Shown here piece by piece: positions 53,192 through 61,714 of a stretch of DNA of 64,000 bases; the first letter of the stretch is position 1; the number at the start of each line of letters is the position of its first letter. The notes under the pieces are model-generated. The model was not told where the DNA came from and ran no database searches. It saw nothing but the letters and a program-made list of their open reading frames with translations. The translations under genes were made by a program, and so were the position numbers. The stretch is from CAWFKW01 sp963816535 (GTDB lineage Bacteria; Bacteroidota; Ignavibacteria; Tepidaquicellales; OLB5), in assembly GCA_963816535.1 (NCBI GenBank), contig CAWFKW010000006.1, positions 620,001 to 684,000 of the forward strand, written 5' to 3'.

Positions 53192-53210
53192 AAGTTTTGA
53201 ATTAAAAACA

Positions 53211-53357
53211 AATATAGATTTAAATGATATGTTATTAAATGCAAGATTTGTGGCTGTTGGTGAAAACACCAACAACGGCGGGCAATATAGATTTAAAATG
53301 ATATGTTATTAAATACAAGATTTGTGGTTGTTGGTGAAAACACCAACAACGGCGGGC
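53211..53357. repeat. Tandem duplication of a 73-bp unit with a palindrome
   Basis: Two near-identical units (53211-53283 and 53284-53357) each end in GTTGGTG-AAAA-CACCAAC and GGCGGGC. The first overlaps the 5' side of the helicase frame. The palindrome belongs to the same family as at 11708-11731. About 5 differences separate the units, mostly G/A changes and one extra A. Confidence 0.85.
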
Positions 53358-53927
53358 AAAGCTGAATCGCCAAAGAATTGGTAACGGGGTTTGCGGCTTT
53401 TCCACAGGGGTCATTGTAGGTGTCAGGCCCGTCTGAGCCGGGTAAACATGCCTGACACCTACCACGCAATGAATAAATACTTATTTCCACCACCCCCGGC
53501 GCCTATCGCGCCGACCCCACATGTCAGGAGGGGATGGGTTCTCGTTTCACTTTTTTGAATAGGCGTAGAATAAGATTTGTCTCCCCTATCAGGGGGAGAT
53601 ACAGAGGGGGTGCGAATGTCACATATCTCTCCACATCACCCGGCGCAATGGCGCTGACGCCTCTCTACGAGTCTTCGACTCGTCTGCGATCCTTCAGGCC
53701 GAAGACCCGTAAGGAAGAGTCGCGGACCTTCCGGGAGGGAATAAAAATATACGATTCTATAATTGTGAGAAGGATTTTTTCTTTTTCAATTCGTAGGCAC
53801 GACTTGGAGTCGTGCCACGAATAATCTATTTTTATTTATTTGGCATAATAATTGTATCATGAACAAAATTCAGTATTTCATTGTTAATACTTATACATAG
53901 CGTTAATTTACAAAAAAGGAGGCTCAA
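53358..53927. repeat. Gene-free palindrome cluster between the helicase and DoxX genes
   Basis: Contains the second 47-base family E copy (53416-53462), smaller palindromes (GGCGCCTATCGCGCC-like at about 53499), a hairpin CGAGTCTTCGACTCG (53668-53682) followed by a longer imperfect stem joining about 53683-53695 with 53713-53726, and CACGACTTGGAGTCGTG at about 53798. No gene is supported; the ORF at 53534-53824 is repeat translation. Confidence 0.7.
53416..53462. repeat. 47-bp palindromic repeat (family E), copy 2
   Basis: Identical to 47314-47360 over all 47 bases, same orientation, 6 kb apart. Confidence 0.9.
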
Positions 53928-54365
53928 ATGTATCTTCTTGAAAGAATTGATTCCTGGAGCGAAAGACACCACCCTAAATGGATAGACCTTCTTAGAATTC
54001 TTCTCGGCGTTATTCTTCTCTGGAAAGGGGTATTTTTTATACGGCACACTCAAGACGTAGTTCAGCTTATCAAATCTGTTTCATTTGAATATTACTCAAT
54101 GTCAATTGCTCATTATGTTATAAGCGCATACCTGGCCGGGGGCCTGCTTATAGCGATTGGATTGCTTACCCGGCCGGTTATTTTGTTCCAGCTTCCCGCT
54201 ATTATCGGCTCGCTTGTAGTTGCCGCATACGGTGTGAGAACGCAGAATATTGCCGCAGAGCCGGAGCTGTTAATTATTGTTTTGTTCCTGCTTTTGTTCT
54301 TTCTCGTGGAAGGTTCGGGAAGATTTTCGGTAGATGAATATATCAGAAGACACCCGGAAGAATAA
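53928..54365 (+). CDS. DoxX family membrane protein
   Basis: 145 residues with four membrane helices (about 20-38, 58-80, 85-103, 108-127). The pattern 'WIDLLRILLGVILLWKGVFF' and 'LAGGLLIAIGLLTRP' identifies the DoxX-like fold. The family includes thiosulfate:quinone oxidoreductase subunits and many proteins of unknown role. It has the best Shine-Dalgarno in the window (AAGGAGG, 53917-53923). Stands alone. Confidence 0.85.
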   Translation: MYLLERIDSWSERHHPKWIDLLRILLGVILLWKGVFFIRHTQDVVQLIKSVSFEYYSMSIAHYVISAYLAGGLLIAIGLLTRPVILFQLPAIIGSLVVAAYGVRTQNIAAEPELLIIVLFLLLFFLVEGSGRFSVDEYIRRHPEE

Positions 54366-54443
54366 GCAATAAGCAATTGACAATTTGCAATTAACCTTTT
54401 TTAGCCAATAGTCATTTGTAATTAGTCCCGCAAACGGGATTTC

Positions 54444-54462
54444 GATTCGGCAGAGCCGAATC
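54444..54462. terminator. Hairpins between DoxX and the duplicated-domain lipoprotein gene
   Basis: GATTCGGC-AGA-GCCGAATC, preceded by a smaller TCCCG/CGGGA hairpin at 54426-54438. They lie between convergent genes and may terminate either; neither has a strong T tract. Confidence 0.35.
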
Positions 54463-54469
54463 TCAATAA

Positions 54470-55351
54470 TTATTTTTCTGTTCCAGTTCCGGTATCTCTG
54501 TAAGGCGGGTCGAATATTTTTAGAGGCGGCTGGGACATATCAAGCTTCTTTTGTTGAATCCTCATCGAGTCGCTTACTCTTACGGCTTCTTCATAGGCAT
54601 CATCGTAAGATCTTCCGTTCAGCATAAGTTCTCTTTCTTTCATCTCAACGGCAATTGAGTATTCGGTTTCTTCGCATGTTACCTGCCCGTCAACCCAGAT
54701 CTCATTTGTGGGAATAAAATGGTAAGCGCGATCGTTTCCGCTGAAACCAAAATCAGGATAAATATCTCTTCTCACAACATAGCCATCGACGACCCATATC
54801 TTAACGCCGTTTCTTTCGCCAAGCGGGACCCTGTAAATATTTTTTAATTTTATCAATTCGGGCAGCGTTTCAATTTCCTGCGTTGAGTCAAAATCGGTAG
54901 GGGATACTTCCTGCAGGGAGGCTTCATGCCCGGCGCAAATCTTCTGCCAGTTGGTTCTCATCACAACTTCAAGAGCAAGAGATGAATCATGCGCGTCGTA
55001 ATACGTCATTCCGAACTTCGCCATCAGATTACGTTCGTTCAGTTCATGCGCAAGCGTGGTTTCAAATTCTTCGGCAGATATTGAGTTATCGATCCAGATC
55101 TCTTCTTCGGGAACGAACGGGTAGCGCTGGTTATTGCCGCCGTAAACAAACTCGTTAAATATTTTTTTACGGATAACAGCGCCGTCAACTACCCAGACTT
55201 TGAATCCGTCTTTTTCGCCCCAGTAATACCTGTAAACTCCTGTAGAATCGGCCGCAGAGTTTTGCGGCCCGAGCTTATCAGCCTGTTCATGCTTTTGGCA
55301 AGCGAGGGAAAAGAAAATCAGAAATAGTATTAAAAACCGCCTTTTTCTCAT
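54470..55351 (-). CDS. Lipoprotein with two tandem copies of an unrecognised ~110-residue domain
   Basis: 293 residues. The lipobox 'FSLAC' puts the lipidated Cys at 18. Two homologous units follow: unit 1 (about 45-155) 'GFKVWVVDGAVIRKKIF', 'RYPFVPEEEIWIDNSISAEE', 'TLAHELNERNLM', 'YYDAHDSS'; unit 2 (about 185-285) 'GVKIWVVDGYVVRRDIY', 'AYHFIPTNEIWVDGQVTCEE', 'SIAVEMKERELM', 'SYDDAYEEA'. Unit 1 keeps HELNER, reminiscent of a metal-binding HExxx(E/H) site; unit 2 replaces the His with Val and could be inactive. I cannot assign a family or function. It stands alone, convergent with doxX. Confidence 0.75.
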   Translation of the reverse strand: MRKRRFLILFLIFFSLACQKHEQADKLGPQNSAADSTGVYRYYWGEKDGFKVWVVDGAVIRKKIFNEFVYGGNNQRYPFVPEEEIWIDNSISAEEFETTLAHELNERNLMAKFGMTYYDAHDSSLALEVVMRTNWQKICAGHEASLQEVSPTDFDSTQEIETLPELIKLKNIYRVPLGERNGVKIWVVDGYVVRRDIYPDFGFSGNDRAYHFIPTNEIWVDGQVTCEETEYSIAVEMKERELMLNGRSYDDAYEEAVRVSDSMRIQQKKLDMSQPPLKIFDPPYRDTGTGTEK

Positions 55352-55457
55352 ATTTTCAAGCTTTTCAGGAACAAATATGATACTTTGATATTACAAATAA
55401 CAGGCAGTTATTATTTTTTCATGTTTTGAATGATATTTAAAATATAATTTTGAGGCT

Positions 55458-56339
55458 ATGCATCTGATAGATCTTGTAAAGAAGTTTAGGAAAGAAATTA
55501 CGATTGCCGTTGGACTTGTTATACTTGAGAATATAGCATGGATAATTGAGCCCACATTATTCGGATATGTTATCGACGCCGTTATCGACAAATCTGTAGA
55601 CCCTGAGACCTCAGTATTTACTCCGTTACTATACTGGATTATTACTTTTGTAATTAATTCAGGCGCCGGTACTTTCAGAAGATATATTGACCCCAGAATA
55701 TTTCTTAATATCTTCACAAGCCTTGCATCAGATGTGGCCAAAACTTCCATTCAACAGGATCTGTCTGTATCGAAAACTGCGGCAAGGGCGGAGCTGTCAT
55801 ATCAGTATATAGGATTTCTCGAATACAGAATGCCGGAAATTATAGAACACATAATTGCTATTTCCGGCGCCGTCATCGCGATGTACCTGTTTGATTGGCG
55901 CATCGCTTTAACCTGCATGTTCATTGTGCTGCCTCTTTACCTTATGAGCCAGCTTTACAACAAGAGGGTGCTTGCCCTTCAAAGAGAGCTTCATGACGGG
56001 TATGAGGACGTGTTCGAAGTATTTTCAAGACGCGACCCTGAGTACGTTAGGGAATACTACAAGAAACTTGCCCAGCCTCAAAGGAGAATAGCCAACTGGG
56101 GCGCGTTTAATTTCGGAATTGTGCGCGTTGCGCTGCTGGTAATTTTCCTGGTTGTGCTGCATATAGCAATTGACCTTGACGATTTCAGCGCAGGCGAGCT
56201 TTATTCGATAGTGGCTTATTTATGGACGTTTGTGACGTCAACGGAATACCTGCCTGAGCTTATGGAAAGCTGGACGTCGCTTAAGGATATTTCAAGAAGG
56301 CTGAAATCGGAAGACATAGAGGCAATTACTAATGATTAA
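55458..56339 (+). CDS. ABC transporter six-transmembrane domain protein lacking an ATPase domain
   Basis: 293 residues. Hydrophobic segments at about 12-32, 55-75, 130-150, 155-175, 225-245 and 250-270 with 'FRRYIDPRIFLNIFTSLASDVAKTS' match the membrane domain of exporter-type ABC proteins. The usual nucleotide-binding domain (about 240 residues) is missing: the frame stops shortly after 'LPELMESWTSLKDISRRLKS', where the NBD linker begins, and no separate ABC ATPase lies nearby. It may be a stand-alone membrane protein of this class or a truncated gene. The short 25-residue cytoplasmic tail gives no clue. Confidence 0.8.
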   Translation: MHLIDLVKKFRKEITIAVGLVILENIAWIIEPTLFGYVIDAVIDKSVDPETSVFTPLLYWIITFVINSGAGTFRRYIDPRIFLNIFTSLASDVAKTSIQQDLSVSKTAARAELSYQYIGFLEYRMPEIIEHIIAISGAVIAMYLFDWRIALTCMFIVLPLYLMSQLYNKRVLALQRELHDGYEDVFEVFSRRDPEYVREYYKKLAQPQRRIANWGAFNFGIVRVALLVIFLVVLHIAIDLDDFSAGELYSIVAYLWTFVTSTEYLPELMESWTSLKDISRRLKSEDIEAITND

Positions 56340-56483
56340 TGATTAATGATTATTGAGTAATGAGTAATGAGTATTGAATAAATATTTATTTCCACGACCT
56401 TTTGGTCATGGAAAAAGGATAGATGAAAGAACGCCATTAGGCGATAAATAATGATTAATTTAAAAAAATAAGTAGTTATTGTT

Positions 56484-56505
56484 ACGGGCTAAAGCCCGTT
56501 TTTTT
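56484..56505 (+). terminator. Hairpin with T tract downstream of the ABC membrane-domain gene
   Basis: ACGGGCT-AA-AGCCCGT followed by seven T, 145 bases past the stop. A second palindrome CCCGACC-TAAA-GGTCGGG follows at 56518-56535. The rest of the 310-base gap is AT-rich tandem 'AATGATTA/GAGTAATGA' sequence with no gene. Confidence 0.6.
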
Positions 56506-56649
56506 ATTCCTTTTTTTCCCGACCTAAAGGTCGGGGCAATTGTTAATAATGAAAAGGTATAAAAAATGTTAACAGCTAAATGCTAATTGTTGATTGATCG
56601 CAAAAGGTAGGAGCAACAGAAAAGAAATGAAATTTTCCCTTCTGCCTTT

Positions 56650-58485
56650 TCACTTAACGGGTATTGTGAAATAGAATTCGCTTCCTTTTCCCGGTTCACT
56701 CTTAGCCCAGATCTTTCCGCCATGCGCTTCCACAAATTCTTTCGCTATAGCCAAACCAAGCCCCACGCCTTTATTCTGAGTTTCGATGTTTGAAGATTTT
56801 ACCTGCACAAATTTATCAAAAATCCTGCTAATGAATTCAGGTTTTATCCCCATGCCGTTATCTTTGACGCAGAATTGGACCTCGTCTACATCTTTCTTTA
56901 CGATAAGTCTTATAGTTCCTTCTGCTTTAGAGTATCTTATTGCGTTTCCAAGCAGATTTATAAGCACCCACGCAATCTTATTTGCATCTACATTAAGCTT
57001 GGGCAAACCCGGTTCAACGTTCATTTCGAAATTTATTCCGCTTTGTTCAAACTGCATAAGCATTGGCGTGACTGCTGAATCCACTAAATCCTCAATGGAT
57101 ACCTCCTGGTATTTATATATTTCTCCTCCTGACTCAAGCTTTGACAGGTTCAGCAATTCGCTCACCATTTTGAGCAAACGCTTAACTTCTTCTTTCATTG
57201 ATTCAGCGATCTTTTTTTGTTCTGCGTTAAGCTCGCCCATTCGTTTATCCTGCAGCAGCCTGAGGCTCATATTCATTGCCGCCAGCGGGGTTTTCAACTC
57301 ATGGGAAACGGTGGCTATAAACCCGCTTTTTATTTCATCCAGCTCTTTGAAACCCGTTACATTTTTGAGTACAATTATCATTCCCAGAACCTTGCCGCGG
57401 CCGCTTTCATCGTATACTTTATTTATTTCCTTAAGGTAGAATTCTTCCCTGTCTTTGAAGACTATCCTCAGGTAATTGAGCTTGTCGGGGTCGGCGGAGT
57501 TTTCGGCATTGTCCATATCTTTAACAAGGTTTTCAATAAGGTTGTTTTCTTTTGCAATATCAAATATGTTCTTTCCCATTAACCCTGATTCAGGCAATCC
57601 CAGGAGTTCGGCCCCCACATTATTAACCAGAACGATGTTCTTATTTTCATCTGTGACTATAATTCCGTCCCGCATATTTTCCACAATCGCCTCGGCGCGT
57701 TTGCGCGCGGCTATCGCCTGTTCAATATTCGATTTTTCGTATTCGCCGAGCTTTTCAGCCATCATATTAAACGAAGCGGCAAGCTTCCCCAGCTCATTGC
57801 CTGATTTTATATCAAGCCTTTCAGAATATTTCTTTTCTGAAATGGCCTCTACTTTTTTGGTTAGCTCCAGTATAGGGTTAATTACATTTCCCGGAATTTT
57901 TACGAGCGCTACAATTACTATCAGTATTGAAGAGGCGGCAATTACAAGCATCCATATTTCAGTGTTTTTTGAAATCTGCACCGATTGCTCGCTTTTTCTG
58001 AGCATTGCGTCTTCGTTCATCTTAAGCAGCGCGTAGCATTTTGCTTTAACAACGCTGTATTGCGGCAAAAGCTCTGCAAAATACACTTCAGCGAACTTTG
58101 ATGAATCTTCGACCTGCATTGCATAAATATATTTCTCATACTCGTTTCGGAGGCTTTTTACCAGTACGCCCTCGCCCGGCTCGGTGATATTTCCTTCAGC
58201 TACAGCCAGGTACTTGTTGAAATTATCCGCCGCTTCCTGGTAATCATGGTTGGATGGAGACCGGTACTTATCATTTTTTGAAAGAAGCAGGGCGCGGGAA
58301 TTATCTATTTTGTCAAGATTATCGATAAGCCGGTTAGCGGCTTCAATGCTGGCGTAATTGTCTTTAAGTATTCGCTCCGAGGCGCCGTTCAGCCTGTTAA
58401 TAAAATATATGCTGAAGCCGCTAAGCAAAACGACTATGAATGCCATCACAATATATCCGAGTAAGATCCAGGACTTTAGTTTCAT
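56650..58485 (-). CDS. Sensor histidine kinase (HAMP-PAS-HisKA-HATPase), likely kinase partner of the short KdpD
   Basis: 611 residues. Membrane helix about 7-28, a periplasmic four-helix-like domain (30-175), second helix about 178-198, HAMP (about 200-255), PAS with 'DGIIVTDENKNIVLVNNVGAELLG' (about 275-370), then HisKA with the phospho-acceptor 'ATVSHELKTPLAAMNM' (about 392) and HATPase 'LLGNAIRYS', 'DNGMGIKPEFISRIFDKF', 'GLGLAIAKEFVEAHGG'. It is 72 bases downstream of the kinase-less kdpD and on the same strand, so it may supply the missing kinase output for the kdp operon (inference). No response regulator lies in the window. Confidence 0.9.
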   Translation of the reverse strand: MKLKSWILLGYIVMAFIVVLLSGFSIYFINRLNGASERILKDNYASIEAANRLIDNLDKIDNSRALLLSKNDKYRSPSNHDYQEAADNFNKYLAVAEGNITEPGEGVLVKSLRNEYEKYIYAMQVEDSSKFAEVYFAELLPQYSVVKAKCYALLKMNEDAMLRKSEQSVQISKNTEIWMLVIAASSILIVIVALVKIPGNVINPILELTKKVEAISEKKYSERLDIKSGNELGKLAASFNMMAEKLGEYEKSNIEQAIAARKRAEAIVENMRDGIIVTDENKNIVLVNNVGAELLGLPESGLMGKNIFDIAKENNLIENLVKDMDNAENSADPDKLNYLRIVFKDREEFYLKEINKVYDESGRGKVLGMIIVLKNVTGFKELDEIKSGFIATVSHELKTPLAAMNMSLRLLQDKRMGELNAEQKKIAESMKEEVKRLLKMVSELLNLSKLESGGEIYKYQEVSIEDLVDSAVTPMLMQFEQSGINFEMNVEPGLPKLNVDANKIAWVLINLLGNAIRYSKAEGTIRLIVKKDVDEVQFCVKDNGMGIKPEFISRIFDKFVQVKSSNIETQNKGVGLGLAIAKEFVEAHGGKIWAKSEPGKGSEFYFTIPVK

Positions 58486-58498
58486 TTTTTTATTCAGA

Positions 58499-58548
58499 CC
58501 ACCCCGTCCTGCAAGCAGGACACCCCTCCTTGAAAAGGAGGGGAGCTT
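58499..58548. repeat. Paired palindromes between kdpD and the histidine kinase gene
   Basis: GTCCTG-CAAG-CAGGAC and CCCCTCC-TTGAAAA-GGAGGGG, related to family B, in the 72-base intergenic gap. Confidence 0.6.
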
Positions 58549-58557
58549 TGAATGATT

Positions 58558-59697
58558 TTATGTAACAATTTCCAGGTCGCAATCTTTATCTTCAAGTTCT
58601 TCCATTAGCTTGTTAATTATGCTGCCCTTATAAATACTCTTTAACGAGAGTTTCTTTGAAGGTTTCCCAACAACAATTTTTGTAATATCTTTATCTTTAG
58701 CAAAATGCACTATCCCTTCAGTGACGCTGTTTGCCATTATTTTTTCGGCTGACGCTCCGAGCTCTGTCGCGAGCTTGAAGTTGTTTATCAGGTGTCTTTG
58801 CAATGCCAGGTTCATGTTTTCAAACGATACTCTTTTCGTTTCAACATAAAGTACAAACCAGTGAGCGTCAAGCCTGTCGGCGTTCCGGTAGCTGTTCCTG
58901 ATAATTTTTTCATTCTGTTTATAATTATCGCCGATACAGACAAGAATTCTCTCCGGCATTGAGCGCTCAGACTTCGGCACTTCAAATTCAATTTGCCTGC
59001 CAACCTGGTTGGCAACTTCCCTTAAAGCGAGCTCTCTTAGCTGCAACAGGTGTTCTTTTTTAAAGAAATTTGCCAATGCGGTTTCAATTTTGTCTTTTTT
59101 GTAGATCTTACCCGCTTTTAGCCTGGATATAAGTTCATCAGCGGTCAGATCAATGTTAACTACTTCGTCGGCCAGCGCTATTATTTTATCCGGCACAGTT
59201 TCTTTTACCTCGATGCCTGTAATTTCCTGCACGACTGGGTTTAAACTTTCTATGTGTTGAATGTTAAGGGCGCTGATTACGCTTATGCCGTTGTAAAGGA
59301 GTTCTTCAACGTCCATATATCTTTTTTCATGTTTGCTTCCGGGGACATTTGTGTGCGCAAGTTCGTCAACCACTACCGCTTCCGGCCTTATTTTCAAAAC
59401 TTTTTCAAGGTCGAATTCTTCAAGCTCTTTGCCTTTGTAAAATATCTTCTTTCGGGGAATAATAGTAAGGCCGTTAAGCAGTTTTTCGGTTTCCGCTCTG
59501 CCGTGAGTTTCTATGTATCCTATTACAATATCGATCTCGTTATTGAGCAAATCATGCGCTTCAAGAAGCATTCTGTAGCTCTTGCCTACGCCTGCGGCCA
59601 GCCCGATGTAAATTTTGAATTTACCGGTTCGCGATTTCTTTACCATCTCAAGAAATCTCGCGGCTTCAGGATTGATATTTATTTCTTTTTCGGCCAT
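58558..59697 (-). CDS. kdpD: Short KdpD: sensor and universal-stress domains only
   Basis: 379 residues. The KdpD N-terminal domain shows 'IYIGLAAGVGKSYRMLLEAH' (Walker A, about 31-50), 'IDIVIGYIETHGRAET' and 'VVDELAHTNVPGSKHEKRY'. A universal stress protein domain follows ('PERILVCIGDNYKQNEKIIR', from about 250). E. coli KdpD continues with four membrane helices and a histidine kinase; all of that is absent. Such short KdpD forms are known in other phyla and are thought to sense ATP/K+ status. The gene lies between the porin-like gene and a separate kinase. Confidence 0.93.
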   Translation of the reverse strand: MAEKEININPEAARFLEMVKKSRTGKFKIYIGLAAGVGKSYRMLLEAHDLLNNEIDIVIGYIETHGRAETEKLLNGLTIIPRKKIFYKGKELEEFDLEKVLKIRPEAVVVDELAHTNVPGSKHEKRYMDVEELLYNGISVISALNIQHIESLNPVVQEITGIEVKETVPDKIIALADEVVNIDLTADELISRLKAGKIYKKDKIETALANFFKKEHLLQLRELALREVANQVGRQIEFEVPKSERSMPERILVCIGDNYKQNEKIIRNSYRNADRLDAHWFVLYVETKRVSFENMNLALQRHLINNFKLATELGASAEKIMANSVTEGIVHFAKDKDITKIVVGKPSKKLSLKSIYKGSIINKLMEELEDKDCDLEIVT

Positions 59698-59724
59698 TCT
59701 TTTAAATGCAAAACTCCCGCCTAA

Positions 59725-59753
59725 AAATAAGCAGGAGTTTATATAATAAAAGC
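59725..59753 (-). terminator. Imperfect hairpin between the porin-like gene and kdpD
   Basis: ACTCC-C-GC pairs with GC-A-GGAGT around a 10-base AT-rich loop, in the 102-base gap. On the minus strand a T/A-rich stretch precedes kdpD. Could attenuate kdpD expression relative to the pump genes. Confidence 0.35.
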
Positions 59754-59799
59754 CCCTTTTTATGTAGCTTTTTTATATTTCATATGCGATAAATTTGTT

Positions 59800-60921
59800 T
59801 CAAAAGGCAATACCCATATTTAGAGTAGCCTCGACACGTGAAGTTGAGGAATTATAGAATATCTTTTGTTTTGAATCCGCATTTAGATATCTTGTTTCAG
59901 CCCTTACGTACATATTATCCCTGGGGTCAAACTCTATGCCCAAAGTCAATCCATAAGCTTTTAGCCCGGTCAAATTTCCATCCGAGTCGGTAAATGTTCC
60001 TGAAAGTACGCCGTCAGCATCGTTATAATACTCGCCCCTGAGAGCAAGTGCGTATTTTTTAGACAGCAGGTATTTTATTTCAGCCATCGCAGAAAACACA
60101 GAAGCTGAGCTTAATGAATCTGAAATCTTAGATTTCTCCTGCGTCGCGAAATCTATTCCGGCAAGAAAATTCAGTTTCTTGCTTAAGGTGTATTTAATTA
60201 CCAGGTTATTATAAACTCTTACTTTTGCATCCAAACCGGCAGGCTGTTCATTTCCTATAAGGTTGTTATAGACAAATTCAAGTTTATTGTTTGGCCTTAA
60301 ATCAAGCGTTAAGCCGGCTGATTTATTTTTATTATTATCAGCAAGCACATTGTACCCGTTAAGCAGATGTACACAGGCCGAAAACTTAGATGAAAAATCA
60401 TAAGAAACTTTAAGGCCGCTCTGGTAAAACGGCTCGAAATATGTAACAAGGCTGTGACTCGTCAAGAAATTATCTTTCGGAAGCAAACCTTCTGCGCCTA
60501 TGTGAGTCAAAAAATATCCTGCGTCAATCCATAAATTCTTTGCAGGCGAGAAACCGAGATTGGCTTGTTGGATGAACTGCATATCCGCAGGCCAATTTGC
60601 TTTTGGAATGTCTCCATATTGCAAAATTAGCGAAGCCCTTATGTTTTCGTTTGAATAGTTTCCTGAGATTTGCGCAATATTAAGCCTGAATTCATCCCTG
60701 TAAGGTGAAATCGATGAAAATTGCCTTAGTGAATTCCCACTCTTATCGTTATCGTAACTATAATATGTATCTATATAACCCCCATAGCTAAATGGAGATT
60801 TTTCCTGAGAATATGACTTAGGTCCTATAAACAGAACCGAGAAAAAAATCGTTACAATTAACATGCCAATCGCACAAGGATAAGCTCTTTTTGTATAATT
60901 TATTTGTATTTCAGCCCTCAT
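59800..60921 (-). CDS. Outer membrane beta-barrel (putative porin) of the kdp operon
   Basis: 373 residues with a signal peptide (about 12-38). Alternating strands with aromatic girdles ('SPFSYGGYIDTYYSYDND', 'LWIDAGYFLTHIG', 'LALRGEYYNDADGV', 'YVRAETRYLN') and the terminal 'EATLNMGIAF' (Phe at the end) mark a 16-18-strand barrel of the BBP2-like porin group. Its position between kdpC and kdpD suggests a K+ or ion entry pore across the outer membrane (inference). Its start overlaps the small ORF upstream by 11 bases. Confidence 0.85.
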   Translation of the reverse strand: MRAEIQINYTKRAYPCAIGMLIVTIFFSVLFIGPKSYSQEKSPFSYGGYIDTYYSYDNDKSGNSLRQFSSISPYRDEFRLNIAQISGNYSNENIRASLILQYGDIPKANWPADMQFIQQANLGFSPAKNLWIDAGYFLTHIGAEGLLPKDNFLTSHSLVTYFEPFYQSGLKVSYDFSSKFSACVHLLNGYNVLADNNKNKSAGLTLDLRPNNKLEFVYNNLIGNEQPAGLDAKVRVYNNLVIKYTLSKKLNFLAGIDFATQEKSKISDSLSSASVFSAMAEIKYLLSKKYALALRGEYYNDADGVLSGTFTDSDGNLTGLKAYGLTLGIEFDPRDNMYVRAETRYLNADSKQKIFYNSSTSRVEATLNMGIAF

Positions 60922-61153
60922 TGTAATTTCTTTTTTTTGATTTGTTTCTAAATCTTTCTGATTTTAATTTAATTTTATCTGCAATTTCTTTTTTTAAAGT
61001 AAAAACGCTGGGTCTGACTTCATCAAAAGACCCTAGCAATTTTTTCTTCTTATAGTTTTTCCAAATCGAAAATATTTTGACGATAACATTCATTTCACCC
61101 GGATTCTCAAATTTTCCGTTATGCTCATATATTTGGGAATGTCCGTATGTCAT
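60911..61153 (-). CDS. Small basic protein coupled to kdpC
   Basis: 80 residues, Lys/Arg-rich, no membrane helix or recognisable motif ('WKNYKKKKLLGSFDEVRPSV', 'KKEIADKIKLKSER'). The ATG overlaps the kdpC stop as ATGA, and its stop overlaps the porin start by 11 bases, which supports a real translated gene. Role unknown; it may be a regulator or an adaptor of the kdp system. Confidence 0.6.
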   Translation of the reverse strand: MTYGHSQIYEHNGKFENPGEMNVIVKIFSIWKNYKKKKLLGSFDEVRPSVFTLKKEIADKIKLKSERFRNKSKKRNYNEG

Positions 61154-61713
61154 TTTAGCTTGTCCAATGCAATGTTGAGCTTTAATACATTTACTTTTTC
61201 TATTCCGAAAAAGCCGAGCAAAGGTTTTTCTGTGAATTGTTCCACAAGCTCTCTTAGTTTAGCCTGCGGAATTTTTCTTACAGATGAAATTCTCGGGACC
61301 TGTATGTAAGCAGCTTTTGTCGACATATCCGGGTCGATACCGCTCCCTGATGCTGTTACTATGTCTGAAGGAATATCTTCTTTCTTGACCCCAGGATTAT
61401 GAACAAGGAACGTGTCTATCCTGGCCTGCACAAGCGCAAGATAATCCTGATTGGTCGGCCCCAAATTCGAGCCGCCGCTGCCTGCCGCGTTATAATTAAC
61501 CGCGGACGGACGGCTCCAGAAATATTTGTCATCAGTAAAGCTCTGTCCGATGTTTTCGAACCCGAGAACTTTCCCGTTTTCAATAATAGGGGAGCCGTCA
61601 GATTTATCCGGCATTAATCGGCCCACGCCATATATCAGCAGCGGGAAACCAAACCCAAATATTAAAATAGTTATTACTGTGAGTATTATTGATTGTTTAA
61701 GATATTTTAACAT
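61150..61713 (-). CDS. kdpC: K+-transporting ATPase subunit C
   Basis: 187 residues. One N-terminal membrane helix (about 8-30) precedes the periplasmic domain with 'LIYGVGRLMP', 'GQSFTDDKYFWSRPSAVNYNAAGSGGSNLGPTN', 'DIVTASGSGIDPDMS' and 'AAYIQVPRIS'. KdpC stabilises the pump. It starts 1 base after the kdpB stop. Confidence 0.96.
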   Translation of the reverse strand: MLKYLKQSIILTVITILIFGFGFPLLIYGVGRLMPDKSDGSPIIENGKVLGFENIGQSFTDDKYFWSRPSAVNYNAAGSGGSNLGPTNQDYLALVQARIDTFLVHNPGVKKEDIPSDIVTASGSGIDPDMSTKAAYIQVPRISSVRKIPQAKLRELVEQFTEKPLLGFFGIEKVNVLKLNIALDKLK

Positions 61714-61714
61714 G

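Noticed and set aside
53534..53824. Plus-strand ORF of 96 codons
   Set aside because: It consists of translated palindromic repeats; no start signal or domain.
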